Assembly (NCBI RefSeq): GCF_900114355.1
Contig: NZ_FOSS01000004.1
Coordinates: 398,238 to 462,237, forward strand
Direction of reading: 5' to 3'
From: Lysobacter sp. cf310
GTDB lineage: Bacteria > Pseudomonadota > Gammaproteobacteria > Xanthomonadales > Xanthomonadaceae
DNA length: 64,000 nucleotides
Shown: positions 54,797 through 62,810 of the stretch, piece by piece
Numbering within the stretch: position 1 is the first letter of the stretch
Layout of the letters: every line of letters begins with the position of its first letter
The notes under the pieces: generated by a model
Told to the model about the DNA's origin: nothing
Database searches by the model: none
Seen by the model: only the letters and a program-made list of their open reading frames with translations
Program-made: the position numbers and the translations under genes

Positions 54797-55215
54797 GTTC
54801 GTGCAGCCCCGCTGAGCGGCGGCGCGCGTCGCGCGCCGATCACCACCGCATCCACCACGTCCATGAGCTCGGCAACGTCATGCACGCGGCCTTGGACGAA
54901 CTGCCGCCATGGGCGGCGTCCGCATGCGCAAGGCGTATGCCGCGGCGTCCGACGTGACGATCAGCCGACGCAGCCGGACGGGTCCCTGCGGGTGTTCGCA
55001 AAGGGCGAAAGGCCGGTCGCGGAGGCCTGGCGGGTCGAGCGCGGCCGGCGCGTCGACCCGCCACGGGGCTGGTTGCCGGGACCATCCCACGCGGCGTGCG
55101 CCGATCCAGACCGTCCGCCGTCCGCCCCGGGCCACGCCGCCCCCGGCGCCCGCCCCGCGATAGCCCCAACCCCACCCCCGGTGTACGCTGCGGCTTCCGC
55201 CTAGAGGGAGCTCGC
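54797..55215. other. gap without confident gene; possible decayed minus-strand gene
   Basis: There is no intact gene in 419 bases. On the minus strand a protein-like stretch ending in a stop near 54800 (FVQGRVHDVAELMDVVDAVV, about 54835-54895) continues upstream only by a change of frame into RLIVTSDAAAYALRMRTPP. This looks like a frameshifted remnant, but I cannot name a family. The last 35 bases carry a TACGCT -10-like hexamer (55184-55189) for the next gene. Confidence 0.25.
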
Positions 55216-55845
55216 ATGAAGACCGTGCTGGTGGCCAGTTCCAAGGGGGGCGTGGGCAAGACGACCATCGCCACCCATCTCGCCGCGCAGTCGGCGCTAG
55301 AAGGCCTGCGCACCGCGCTGGTCGATGCCGATCCGCAAAGTTCCTCCACCCGATGGGCGCAGCGCCGCGCCACCCTCGACAGCGCGGTACTGCCGCTGGA
55401 CGGCACGCGCCGCAAGGCCTGGCGCAAGGGCCTGCCCGAGGACACCCAGCGGGTGGTGATCGACGCCCCGGCCGGCGCGATGGCCGAGGACCTGGAAGCC
55501 TTCCTCGAGGTCGCCGATGCGGTGATCGTGCCGGTGCAGCCCTCGACCCTGGACATCGAAGCCACGGTCCCGTTCCTGGACACCCTGGCCAAGCACCCGC
55601 GCGTGCGTCGCGGCCAGCTGCGCGTGGGCCTGGTCGGCAACAAGCTCAAGCCTTGGACCAACGCCTCCCAGCAGGCGGTGGAGCTGCTCAGCGAATGGCC
55701 GTATCCGGTGGTCGGGCAACTGCGCGACAGCCAGGCCTATGTGGTGATGACCGCGCTGGGTAAGAGCCTGTTCGACTACCACTCCGCGCAGATCCGCGAG
55801 CACCAGGCCGATTGGCAGTCGTTGCTGAAGTGGCTGAAGAAGTAA
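55216..55845 (+). CDS. orphan ParA-family ATPase
   Basis: A 209-residue deviant Walker ATPase. KGGVGKTT at 10-17 is the ParA P-loop, DADPQSSSTRWA carries the switch aspartate, and PVQPSTLDIEA is present. The ATG at 55216 has AGAGGGAG upstream. There is no parB or centromere-like array nearby, and it is shorter than chromosomal ParA (no N-terminal HTH), so it belongs to the small orphan ParA/MinD-like group that positions protein cargo. The role is open. Confidence 0.85.
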   Translation: MKTVLVASSKGGVGKTTIATHLAAQSALEGLRTALVDADPQSSSTRWAQRRATLDSAVLPLDGTRRKAWRKGLPEDTQRVVIDAPAGAMAEDLEAFLEVADAVIVPVQPSTLDIEATVPFLDTLAKHPRVRRGQLRVGLVGNKLKPWTNASQQAVELLSEWPYPVVGQLRDSQAYVVMTALGKSLFDYHSAQIREHQADWQSLLKWLKK

Positions 55846-56030
55846 GCCCGAGCGGCAGCGCGCGCACCCCATGAAGGCAGTGGCGTATTGAGCGTGCCCC
55901 ACGTCGCCGCGTTCACACGACCGGCGCAAGCCGACGGCTACCTTTCTGCGTCGCCGACAGGCATCCTCCTTCCCAAGGGCTGCGCGTTCGCGCGCGGCGC
56001 GTCCCCTTCCACTCGTCAGCGGCCTAATCC

Positions 56031-56507
56031 ATGCGCGAATTGATCCTGCTCCGCCACGCCCATGCCGAGCCGGCCGCCCAAGGCCAGGCCGATCTCGACC
56101 GCCCGCTGTCGGCCGAGGGGCTGGCCGAAGCCGAGGCCGCCGGCCGCTGGCTGGCCCAGAACAAGCTGGTGCCCGACTGCGTGCTGTGCTCGCCCTCGCG
56201 CCGCACCCGCGAAACCCTGGAGGCGGTGTTGGCCGCGATCGGTTACGTCGATCAGCGCATCGAACCCTCGATCTACGAAGCCACCCCGGGCACCCTGATC
56301 GCCCTGGCCGATCTGCATGTCGAAGCCGAGCGGCTGATGCTGGTCGGCCACAACCCCGGCCTGGAGCGTCTGGCCGCGTTGCTGCACAGCGGCCAGTCCG
56401 GCGACTACCGCGGCATGCCGCCGGGCGGCATCGCGGTGCTGAACGTGCCGGCCGAGACCAGCCTGGAGCCGGGCGTCGCCCAGCTCAGCGCCTTCTGGTG
56501 GCCGTGA
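56031..56507 (+). CDS. sixA: phosphohistidine phosphatase SixA-like
   Basis: A 158-residue histidine-phosphatase-superfamily protein. The RHG-type motif is LLRHAHAE (His9 nucleophile), the second catalytic block is LCSPSRRTRETLE, and LMLVGHNPGLE supplies the second histidine. Length and layout match SixA, which dephosphorylates phosphohistidine on HPt or PTS-type proteins. The next gene starts inside its stop (GTGA), so the three genes sixA-yceI-PLD are coupled. Confidence 0.88.
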   Translation: MRELILLRHAHAEPAAQGQADLDRPLSAEGLAEAEAAGRWLAQNKLVPDCVLCSPSRRTRETLEAVLAAIGYVDQRIEPSIYEATPGTLIALADLHVEAERLMLVGHNPGLERLAALLHSGQSGDYRGMPPGGIAVLNVPAETSLEPGVAQLSAFWWP

Positions 56508-57121
56508 GGCCGCAGCGACCTAAGGCCGCACGCACCCCCGCCGCGATCGGCTTCCTGCTTTGCGCCCTGGTCTGCGCCCCGCTCGCGGCGCAGACACCGG
56601 CGCCGTCGTCGTCCGGTTTCGATCCGTTCTACACCCGCTTCGGCTTCGAGCTGCGCACGCGCTGGGGCCAGAAGGTGGAAGGCGCCTTCCCCAGCTACGA
56701 GGGCGAGGTCACGGTGCTGCCCGACGGCCGCCATCAGGTCCGCATCGCCCTGGCCACCGGCGCGGTCCAGGTCGGCGATTCGACCCGCTACACCGAGCTC
56801 GCGCGCGGCCGGCGCTTCTTCGACTCGGCGCGTTTCCCGCGCATCGAATTCCTGTCCGAGCCGCACCCCGCCGAATTGGTGCGCGCAGGCGGTAAGCTGC
56901 GCGGCCGCCTCACCCTGCACGGCGTCAGCCGGATGGAAACCTTCGTGCTCGCGCCCTCGACTTGTATGAGACCCGGCAAGGACTGCGACGTGCTCGCCCA
57001 CGGCAGCGTCAGTCGCGACGACTACGGCCTGGACGGCTGGCAGCTGGCCTTGAGCGACCGCGTGCGCTTCACCCTGCGCGTGCGTCTGAAGAACGATCTG
57101 GTCGGGAGCGCGGCGCCGTGA
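56504..57121 (+). CDS. YceI-family protein
   Basis: A 205-residue protein with a lipocalin-like YceI domain. The GTG at 56504 overlaps the sixA stop; the N-terminus includes an uncharged segment GFLLCALVCAPLAAQ that reads as a signal peptide, so it is exported. YceI-specific blocks are FDPFYTRFGFELRTRWGQKVEG and FFDSARFPRIEFLSE. It binds a polyisoprenoid-type lipid in known members. Two Cys late in the chain (CMRPGKDC) are unusual for the family. The next gene begins in its stop (GTGA). Confidence 0.85.
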   Translation: MRPQRPKAARTPAAIGFLLCALVCAPLAAQTPAPSSSGFDPFYTRFGFELRTRWGQKVEGAFPSYEGEVTVLPDGRHQVRIALATGAVQVGDSTRYTELARGRRFFDSARFPRIEFLSEPHPAELVRAGGKLRGRLTLHGVSRMETFVLAPSTCMRPGKDCDVLAHGSVSRDDYGLDGWQLALSDRVRFTLRVRLKNDLVGSAAP

Positions 57122-59052
57122 AGCCCTGGCAGCGGATCGCGATCGCCGCGCTGGCGCTGAGCTTGTCGGCCTGCGCCGGCCTGTCGCGGGTGCAGCGCGA
57201 TCGCGCCTCCGAGATCGCCCTGGCCGCGCGGCCTACCCAGATCGATTGCGCCGCGCCCAACGCCTGCGCCCAGCCTTCGCCGCTGCGCGATCTGGCCGCG
57301 CGCGCGCTGGACGAATCCACCGCGCAGGCGCCGCGCCACTACGCCCTGATCCTCGACCACGGCCAGGACGCCCTGCTCGCGCGCATCAATCTGATCCGCA
57401 GCGCGACCACCGCGATCGACCTGCAGACCTATATCTACGACGAAGACGACGCCGGCCGGCTGGTGCTGGACGAGCTGATCGCGGCCGCGCGCCGCGGCGT
57501 GCGCGTGCGCCTGCTGCTGGACCAGCTGGCCGCGCTCAAGCACCTCGATACCTTGGCCGCGCTGTCCGGCGCGCACGCCAATTTCGAGGTGCGCCTGTAC
57601 AACCCGGTGCTCAAGCGCGCGCGCATCAGCTACCCGCAGTACCTGCTGGCCGCGGCCTGCTGCTGGCGCCGCCTCAACCAGCGCATGCACACCAAGCTGC
57701 TGCTGGTGGACGGCGCGGTCGGCATCACCGGCGGGCGCAACTACCAGGACGACTATTACGACTGGGACGACGAGTACAACTTCCGCGACCGCGACCTGCT
57801 GGTGGCCGGCCCGACCGCGCAGGTGATGGACCAGGACTTCGTGCGCTTCTGGGACGACCGCCGCAGCGTGCCGGTCGAGCGCCTCAAGGACGTGGGCACC
57901 TACCTGCTGCGCAGCGGCGTGCCGGCGCTGCCGCCGGCGAACTTCGAGCGCCCGGCGCGCGCCCAGGCCATGCGCCGCGACGCCAGCGATATCGAACTGG
58001 TGCGCGCGCGCCTGGTCGCGCGCGCGCTGCCGGTGGGCGCGGTCAGTTACATCGCCGACTCGCCGGACAAGCACCGCGGCAACGGCATCAACGGCTCGCA
58101 GTCCTCCGCTTCGCTGCGCGGCCTGATCGAATCGGCGCAGCGCGAAGTGCTGCTGCAGACGCCCTATCTGGTGCTGTCGGATGCCGCCCAGGACCTGTTC
58201 CGCGATCTGCGCAAACGCCCGCAGCCGCCGCGGGTGATCGTGTCCACCAACAGCCTGGCCGCGACCGACGCCTTCATCGCCTACGCGCTGTCGTACAAGT
58301 ACAAGCGCCGTTACCTGCGCGAGTTCGGCTTCGACATCTACGAGTACAAGCCGTTCCCCGCCGACGCGCCGATCGACATCGCCGCCACCGGCGCGCCGCT
58401 GCCGGATCTGGGCCTGGACCTGCCGCCGCAGCCCGAGCCCGCGGCGCTGCGGCGCGAGCGCCTGGACCGCTCCAGCGTGATCTCGCGCGCCCAGTACCGC
58501 ACGCCGTTGTCGCGCGAGTACGCGGCCATGCGCTACGCGCGCCGGCGCGCCAACGAACCGGTGCCGCTCAAGCGCGCCGGCGTGCGCATCGGCATGCACG
58601 CCAAGTCGATGGTCATTGACGAACGCATCGGCGTGGTCGGCACCCACAACTTCGATCCGCGCGGCGACCGCTACAACACCGAGAGCGCGGTGGTGATCGA
58701 CGACGCCGCCTTCGCCGCCGAACTGGCCGCCAGCATCCGCCGCGACATCGCGCCGGCGAATTCGTGGGTGATCGCGCGCCGCGACAAGCCGCCGGTGTTC
58801 TCGGGGCTGGAGTACTCGATCACCAAAGTGTCCGAGCATCTGCCCTTGTTCGACCTGTGGCCGATCCGCTACGCCACCAGCTACGAGTTCGTGCCCGGGC
58901 CGAACTGCCCGCTGCCGCTGTACCGCAATCAGCCGGGCTTCCGCGCCTGCTACCGCCCGGTCGGCGACTTCCCGGAGGTCAGCCTGGGGCCCAAGCGCCT
59001 GATCACGCGCATGTTCACCGCCTTCGGGGCGGGGCTGGCGCCGATTCTGTAG
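57118..59052 (+). CDS. phospholipase D / cardiolipin synthase-like lipoprotein
   Basis: A 644-residue HKD-superfamily protein. GTG start; the N-terminus ends in LSLSAC (lipobox, Cys19), so it is lipid-anchored. HKD motif 1 is HTKLLLVDGAVGITGGRN (His191), motif 2 is HAKSMVIDERIGVVGTHNFD (His494). It resembles ClsC/YmdC-type cardiolipin synthases of proteobacteria in length and lipobox. It sits with an exported YceI lipid-binding protein and SixA in a coupled trio, suggesting an envelope-lipid task (inference). Confidence 0.86.
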   Translation: MKPWQRIAIAALALSLSACAGLSRVQRDRASEIALAARPTQIDCAAPNACAQPSPLRDLAARALDESTAQAPRHYALILDHGQDALLARINLIRSATTAIDLQTYIYDEDDAGRLVLDELIAAARRGVRVRLLLDQLAALKHLDTLAALSGAHANFEVRLYNPVLKRARISYPQYLLAAACCWRRLNQRMHTKLLLVDGAVGITGGRNYQDDYYDWDDEYNFRDRDLLVAGPTAQVMDQDFVRFWDDRRSVPVERLKDVGTYLLRSGVPALPPANFERPARAQAMRRDASDIELVRARLVARALPVGAVSYIADSPDKHRGNGINGSQSSASLRGLIESAQREVLLQTPYLVLSDAAQDLFRDLRKRPQPPRVIVSTNSLAATDAFIAYALSYKYKRRYLREFGFDIYEYKPFPADAPIDIAATGAPLPDLGLDLPPQPEPAALRRERLDRSSVISRAQYRTPLSREYAAMRYARRRANEPVPLKRAGVRIGMHAKSMVIDERIGVVGTHNFDPRGDRYNTESAVVIDDAAFAAELAASIRRDIAPANSWVIARRDKPPVFSGLEYSITKVSEHLPLFDLWPIRYATSYEFVPGPNCPLPLYRNQPGFRACYRPVGDFPEVSLGPKRLITRMFTAFGAGLAPIL

Positions 59053-59080
59053 TCGGCTGGGGCGGCCTGCGACCGCTTAA

Positions 59081-59443
59081 AGCAAATCCCCCCTAGCCCC
59101 CCTTTTTCAAAGGGGGGAAGCAAGGCCTGTGGCCGCTTATGGTTGCCAGGCCTTGAAGCATTGCGCTCCGACGCGTGCTCCCACCCGCCGCGAATCAGTT
59201 CCCCCTTTGCAAAGAGGAAAGCAAAGCCTGTGGTCGCTTATAGCCGCCACGGACTCCGAAACACTGCGCTCCGACGCGCGCTCCCACCCGCCGCGAATCA
59301 GTTCCCCCCTTGCAAAGAGGAAAGCAAAGCCTGTGGTCGCTTATAGCCGCCACGGACTCCGAAACACTGCGCTCCGACGCGCGCTCCCACCCGCCGCGAA
59401 TCAGTTCCCCCCTTTGAAAAAGGGGGGCTAGGGGGGATTTGCT
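59081..59443. repeat. MITE-like element with perfect 39-bp terminal inverted repeats
   Basis: A 363-base element. The left end 59081-59119 (AGCAAATCCCCCCTAGCCCC...) and right end 59405-59443 are perfect inverted copies over 39 bases. Inside are three tandem units of about 101, 103 and 103 bases (beginning near 59120, 59221 and 59324, keyed on GCAAAGCCTGTGG...). Each internal boundary repeats a shortened TTCCCCCTTTGCAAAGAGG. There is no transposase, and no target-site duplication is visible at the edges. The rest of the gap (59444-59728) holds only the leader of the next gene. Confidence 0.85.
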
Positions 59444-59666
59444 CCACCCCCAAGGTGCCGCTCCAGGCCCCAACCCGCCCCTCAACCCCCGCCACAGCCC
59501 CTCCCGGCGCGGTCACACCCGTCCGTATAGGTCGTCAGTCATGGGCGGATCGATGCAACCCCTGGCCCGCAAACCTCATCTCTATCAACAAGTTCCAGTG
59601 TTGCAGCCCCGCCGCAGGTGCTAGGTCTTAGGTGGGGTGACTTCCGGCATATGGAACAAGAGCTCA

Positions 59667-59688
59667 GGTGTTGTACTCTACCAACACA
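59667..59688 (+). promoter_or_regulatory. small stem-loop in the leader of the 63-residue gene
   Basis: GTGTTG/CAACAC (59668-59673 with 59682-59687) forms a 6-bp stem with an 8-base loop about 45 bases before the ATG. Confidence 0.3.
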
Positions 59689-59728
59689 CCGAAGCACTAT
59701 CACTCCCCCACCGACCAAGGACACCGCC

Positions 59729-59920
59729 ATGAACGTCTCCAAGCTCTTCGACCGCAACGTCGCTTCCACGAGTTCCCAGAACCGTACGGCTCCCGCCGCC
59801 CCGGTCCGCCACGTCCATCGCGAACGCGACTTCGGCGTCGGCTACGGCAACAGCTCCGGCTACGCCAGCAGCCGCCGCTACACCAACGACTGGGCGCAGC
59901 CCCGCTTCCGCTTCGCGTAA
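59729..59920 (+). CDS. 63-residue basic protein of unknown function
   Basis: MNVSKLFDRNVAS at the start; the rest is rich in Arg, Ser, Tyr and Gly (SSGYASSRRYTNDWAQPRFRF), with no membrane segment. The ATG has AAGGA nine bases upstream. It has no recognised family. It lies after the repeat element and is followed by strongly folded RNA and a terminator, so the transcript looks like a stand-alone, stable short mRNA. Expression rather than chance is supported by the ribosome site and the terminator. Confidence 0.55.
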   Translation: MNVSKLFDRNVASTSSQNRTAPAAPVRHVHRERDFGVGYGNSSGYASSRRYTNDWAQPRFRFA

Positions 59921-59968
59921 TCACGGTGTCCTCCTGGTCGTGTGTCGGTCCGCTCCATAACGCCGGGA

Positions 59969-60004
59969 CCGGCGCGCTGCGCCCCTCTCCACGCAGTGCG
60001 CCGG
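59969..60004 (+). ncRNA. structured 3' region: near-perfect 13-bp hairpin
   Basis: CCGGCGCGCTGCG pairs with CGCAGTGCGCCGG (one G:T) around a 10-base loop, 48 bases after the stop of the 63-residue gene. It may be the 3' UTR of that mRNA or a small RNA released from it. Confidence 0.35.
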
Positions 60005-60058
60005 TCGGAAGGCCGAGCCCGCCGACGGTAAGCCCCACGAACACCGTCCCTCCCCCTA

Positions 60059-60120
60059 AACGCAGGGCAGCCCCGATTCCCGGCTAAGGAATCCCCCGGC
60101 TGACCCTGCGTTCTTTTTTT
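60059..60120 (+). terminator. branched intrinsic terminator
   Basis: The outer stem AACGCAGGGCAGCC (60059-60072) pairs with GGCTGACCCTGCGTT (60098-60112) with one bulged A. An inner GATTCC/GGAATC hairpin sits in the loop. A tail of seven T residues follows at 60114-60120. It is unusually elaborate for this window. Confidence 0.85.
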
Positions 60121-60138
60121 CCCGGGCCGCGCCTGGGC

Positions 60139-60144
60139 TATCGT
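60139..60144 (+). promoter_or_regulatory. -10-like TATCGT placed for a leaderless transcript (thioesterase)
   Basis: It ends 6 bases before the ATG at 60151, with no Shine-Dalgarno between. The first transcribed base would be at or next to the A of the ATG. Confidence 0.4.
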
Positions 60145-60150
60145 GGCGGC

Positions 60151-60585
60151 ATGAAAGCCAGCGACCGCCCCGTCTTCCGCAAGCCCAGCACCCTGGAACA
60201 GCTCAACGCCAGCTCGCGCAACACCGCGATGGAGCCCTTGGGCATCGTCTTCACCGAGATCGGCCCCGACTATCTGCGCGCGACCATGCCGGTCGACGCC
60301 CGCACCCACCAGCCCTACGGCCTGCTCCACGGCGGCGCCTCGGTGCTGCTGGCCGAAACCCTGGGCAGCTCGGCCGGGATGATGGCGGTGGGCGAAGGGC
60401 AGGGCGTGGTCGGGATCGAGATCAACGCCAACCACTTGCGCGGCGTGCGCGAGGGCACGGTCACCGGCACCGCGCGGCCGCTGCACCTGGGCGGGCGCAC
60501 CCAGGTCTGGGAAATCCGGATCGAGGACGAGGCCGCGCGCCTGGTCTGCATCTCGCGCCTGACGGTGGCGGTGATCGCGATCTGA
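60151..60585 (+). CDS. hotdog-fold thioesterase (PaaI/YbdB-like)
   Basis: A 144-residue acyl-CoA or aryl-CoA thioesterase. The hotdog signature LLHGGASVLLAETLGSSAG holds the catalytic Glu and the HGG of the PaaI/YbdB branch, followed by EINANHLRGVREGTV. It is probably a tetrameric cytosolic enzyme clearing aberrant thioesters. The ATG at 60151 lacks a Shine-Dalgarno (see the -10 entry). Confidence 0.9.
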   Translation: MKASDRPVFRKPSTLEQLNASSRNTAMEPLGIVFTEIGPDYLRATMPVDARTHQPYGLLHGGASVLLAETLGSSAGMMAVGEGQGVVGIEINANHLRGVREGTVTGTARPLHLGGRTQVWEIRIEDEAARLVCISRLTVAVIAI

Positions 60586-60639
60586 ACCGGCGTCTGCCGC
60601 GATCGGCGCGTCGCGCTCGCCACGCCCTCGGCGCTTCGG

Positions 60640-60645
60640 TATCGT
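60640..60645 (+). promoter_or_regulatory. -10-like TATCGT placed for a leaderless transcript (acyltransferase)
   Basis: It ends 7 bases before the ATG at 60653, with no Shine-Dalgarno. The same arrangement as at 60139 and 16634. Confidence 0.4.
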
Positions 60646-60652
60646 GCACACA

Positions 60653-61459
60653 ATGAATGCGCCGTCTCCCCACGCCGGCGCGGCCGCGCGCTCCGGCGCG
60701 TCGTCCGCGCGCGCGCTGCGTTACCTGATCCGTGTGCCGCTGCTGTCGTGGCACCTGCTGGTCGACCTGCCGCTGGTATTGCTGCTGATCACGCCCCTGA
60801 CCGCGGGCATCCGGGTCGGAGACGAGCGCCTGGAACATCGCGCGATCCGGGCCTGGTCGGCCGGGCTGATGCGCATCTTCGGTTTCCGCCTGCGCCGGGT
60901 CGGCACGCCGCTGCCGGGCGCGGCCATGTTCGTGGCCAACCACGTCAGCTGGATCGACATCGAGGCGCTGCACAGCCAGCGCATGATGGGCTTCGTCGCC
61001 AAGCGCGAGATCTCCAGCTGGCCGGTGGTGGGGTGGCTGGCCGCGCGCGGCGAGACCATCTTCCATCACCGCGGCAGCACCGAGTCCCTGGGCGGCGTGC
61101 TGCACGAAATGCTGGCGCGTCTGCGCGCCGGGCGTTCGGTCGGCGTATTCCCCGAGGGCGGCACCCGCGGCGGCGGCGAGATCGGCCCCTTCCACGCGCG
61201 CATCTTCCTGGCCGCGGTCGAGGCCGGCGTGCCGGTGCAGCCGGTGGCGCTGCGCTACGGCGACGGCGGCAACGCCCAGGCCGTGGTCGCGTTCCAGACC
61301 CGCGAAAGCTTCTTCGCCAATTTCGTGCGCCTGCTGGGCGAACCCTCGCGCAGCGCCGAGATCCATTTCCTGCAGCCGATCCTGCCCGGCGAGACCGACG
61401 GACGCCGTCGCATCGCCGACCTGGCGCGCCAGCGCATCGTCGAGGCGATGGGGCGTTGA
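60653..61459 (+). CDS. lysophospholipid acyltransferase (PlsC family)
   Basis: A 268-residue inner-membrane enzyme. One N-terminal hydrophobic segment (VPLLSWHLLVDLPLVLLLIT) precedes the acyltransferase site NHVSWID (His97, Asp102), and FPEGGTRGGGE supplies the substrate loop. It acylates lysophosphatidic acid or a related lysolipid. The ATG at 60653 is preferred; an in-frame GTG at 60644 lies inside the promoter-like hexamer. The PlsC/OlsA distinction cannot be made from sequence alone. Confidence 0.87.
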   Translation: MNAPSPHAGAAARSGASSARALRYLIRVPLLSWHLLVDLPLVLLLITPLTAGIRVGDERLEHRAIRAWSAGLMRIFGFRLRRVGTPLPGAAMFVANHVSWIDIEALHSQRMMGFVAKREISSWPVVGWLAARGETIFHHRGSTESLGGVLHEMLARLRAGRSVGVFPEGGTRGGGEIGPFHARIFLAAVEAGVPVQPVALRYGDGGNAQAVVAFQTRESFFANFVRLLGEPSRSAEIHFLQPILPGETDGRRRIADLARQRIVEAMGR

Positions 61460-61533
61460 AAGCCGGGGCCGGCGATCCCTACGATGGCGCTACGCGTACC
61501 CGCCGCGCACGCCCCCACGATGCCGCCGCCCCG

Positions 61534-62526
61534 ATGCTGACCGCCGCCGACTACCGCCCGCCCCGCTGGCTGCGCAACGCGCATCTGCAGTCGGTGCTCG
61601 GCTCCAGTCCGCTGCGCCGCCGCCGCGCCGAACGCCGCCTGGCCGAACTCGGCGCCACCACCACCGAACACCTGATCGACGGCGGCGATGGCGTGCGTTT
61701 GCACGGCCTGCACAGCGTCGTGCCCGGGGTCGAGCCGCGCGGCCTGGTGCTGCTGCTGCACGGCTGGGAGGGCAGCGCGGATTCCAACTACATGCGCATG
61801 ACCGCCGCGCAGCTGCTGGGCCGCGGCTTCGAAGTGTTCCGGCTCAACTTCCGCGACCACGGCAACACCCACCATCTCAACGAAGGCCTGTTCCATTCCA
61901 ACCGCATCGGCGAAGTGCTGCACGCGGCCTGCGATGTCGCGCGCCGTTTCCCGTGCCGGCCGATGTCGGTGGCCGGTTACTCGCTGGGCGGCAACTTCGC
62001 CCTGCGCCTGGCCCTGCAGGCGCCCGAGGCCGGGCTGGCGCTGACCCACGCGGTCGCGGTGTGTCCGGTGCTGGATCCGGCCCGGACCATGGAATCGATG
62101 GAGCAGGGCCTGCCGATCTATCTGTGGTACTTCGAGCGCAAATGGCGCGACTCGCTGGCGCGCAAGCGCGAGCTGTTCCCGACCTTCCACGATTTCGACG
62201 ACCGCACCCTGGGCCTGCGCATGCGGCCGCTGACCCAGTGGATGGTCGAGCGCCACACCGACTACGGCACCCTGGACCGTTATTTCGACGGCTACTCGGT
62301 GGCCGCCGATCGCCTGGCGCGGCTGCAGGTGCCGGTGAGCATCCTGATGGCCGAGGACGACCCGGTGATCCCGGTCGAAGGCTTCCGCGCGCTCACGCTG
62401 CCGGCGAACGCGAGCCTGGAGATCGCGCCCTGGGGCGGGCACTGCGGCTTCCTGGAGAGCGCGCGCCTGGACGGGTTCGCCGAGCGGTGGATCGCGGATC
62501 GGCTGGAAGCGGTGGCTTCGGCCTAG
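61534..62526 (+). CDS. YheT-family alpha/beta hydrolase
   Basis: A 330-residue hydrolase. The N-terminus RPPRWLRNAHLQSVLGS is typical of the YheT/COG0429 group. The nucleophile elbow is GYSLGGN (Ser150); the later blocks MAEDDPVIP and GGHCGF give the acid and base. It should be an esterase or lipase-like enzyme of unknown substrate. The ATG at 61534 is the only suitable in-frame start; the spacer of 74 bases after the acyltransferase contains TACGAT (61480-61485). Confidence 0.88.
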   Translation: MLTAADYRPPRWLRNAHLQSVLGSSPLRRRRAERRLAELGATTTEHLIDGGDGVRLHGLHSVVPGVEPRGLVLLLHGWEGSADSNYMRMTAAQLLGRGFEVFRLNFRDHGNTHHLNEGLFHSNRIGEVLHAACDVARRFPCRPMSVAGYSLGGNFALRLALQAPEAGLALTHAVAVCPVLDPARTMESMEQGLPIYLWYFERKWRDSLARKRELFPTFHDFDDRTLGLRMRPLTQWMVERHTDYGTLDRYFDGYSVAADRLARLQVPVSILMAEDDPVIPVEGFRALTLPANASLEIAPWGGHCGFLESARLDGFAERWIADRLEAVASA

Positions 62527-62810
62527 GCCATCGCCCCGAAGCGGGCCATGCTCCCATTCGCGGCGACCACAGGCAGGGCGAGGCTGAGAGGCTGCCCGGA
62601 GGGTCGCGGTCGAGGTTGCAGCTCGGCGCCTGCGACCGCTCTCACCCCAACCACCCCGGTCCGGCGCAGCGGTCGGGCGCCCGGCGCAGCGCGAGCCTGC
62701 GGCCCGCATTCCGCAAGCGGGAAAGGGGTTTAAGGGCCGCCATACCCCAGCGCCCGCCCCGCCCCGATCCTCCCGCTACAATGCGGGTTTGGCCTGAAGT
62801 CCCGAATCCC

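Noticed and set aside
59129-59431. A 100-codon frame inside the repeat element
   Set aside because: The unit length (103) is not a multiple of three, so each unit is read in a different frame; there is no ribosome site.
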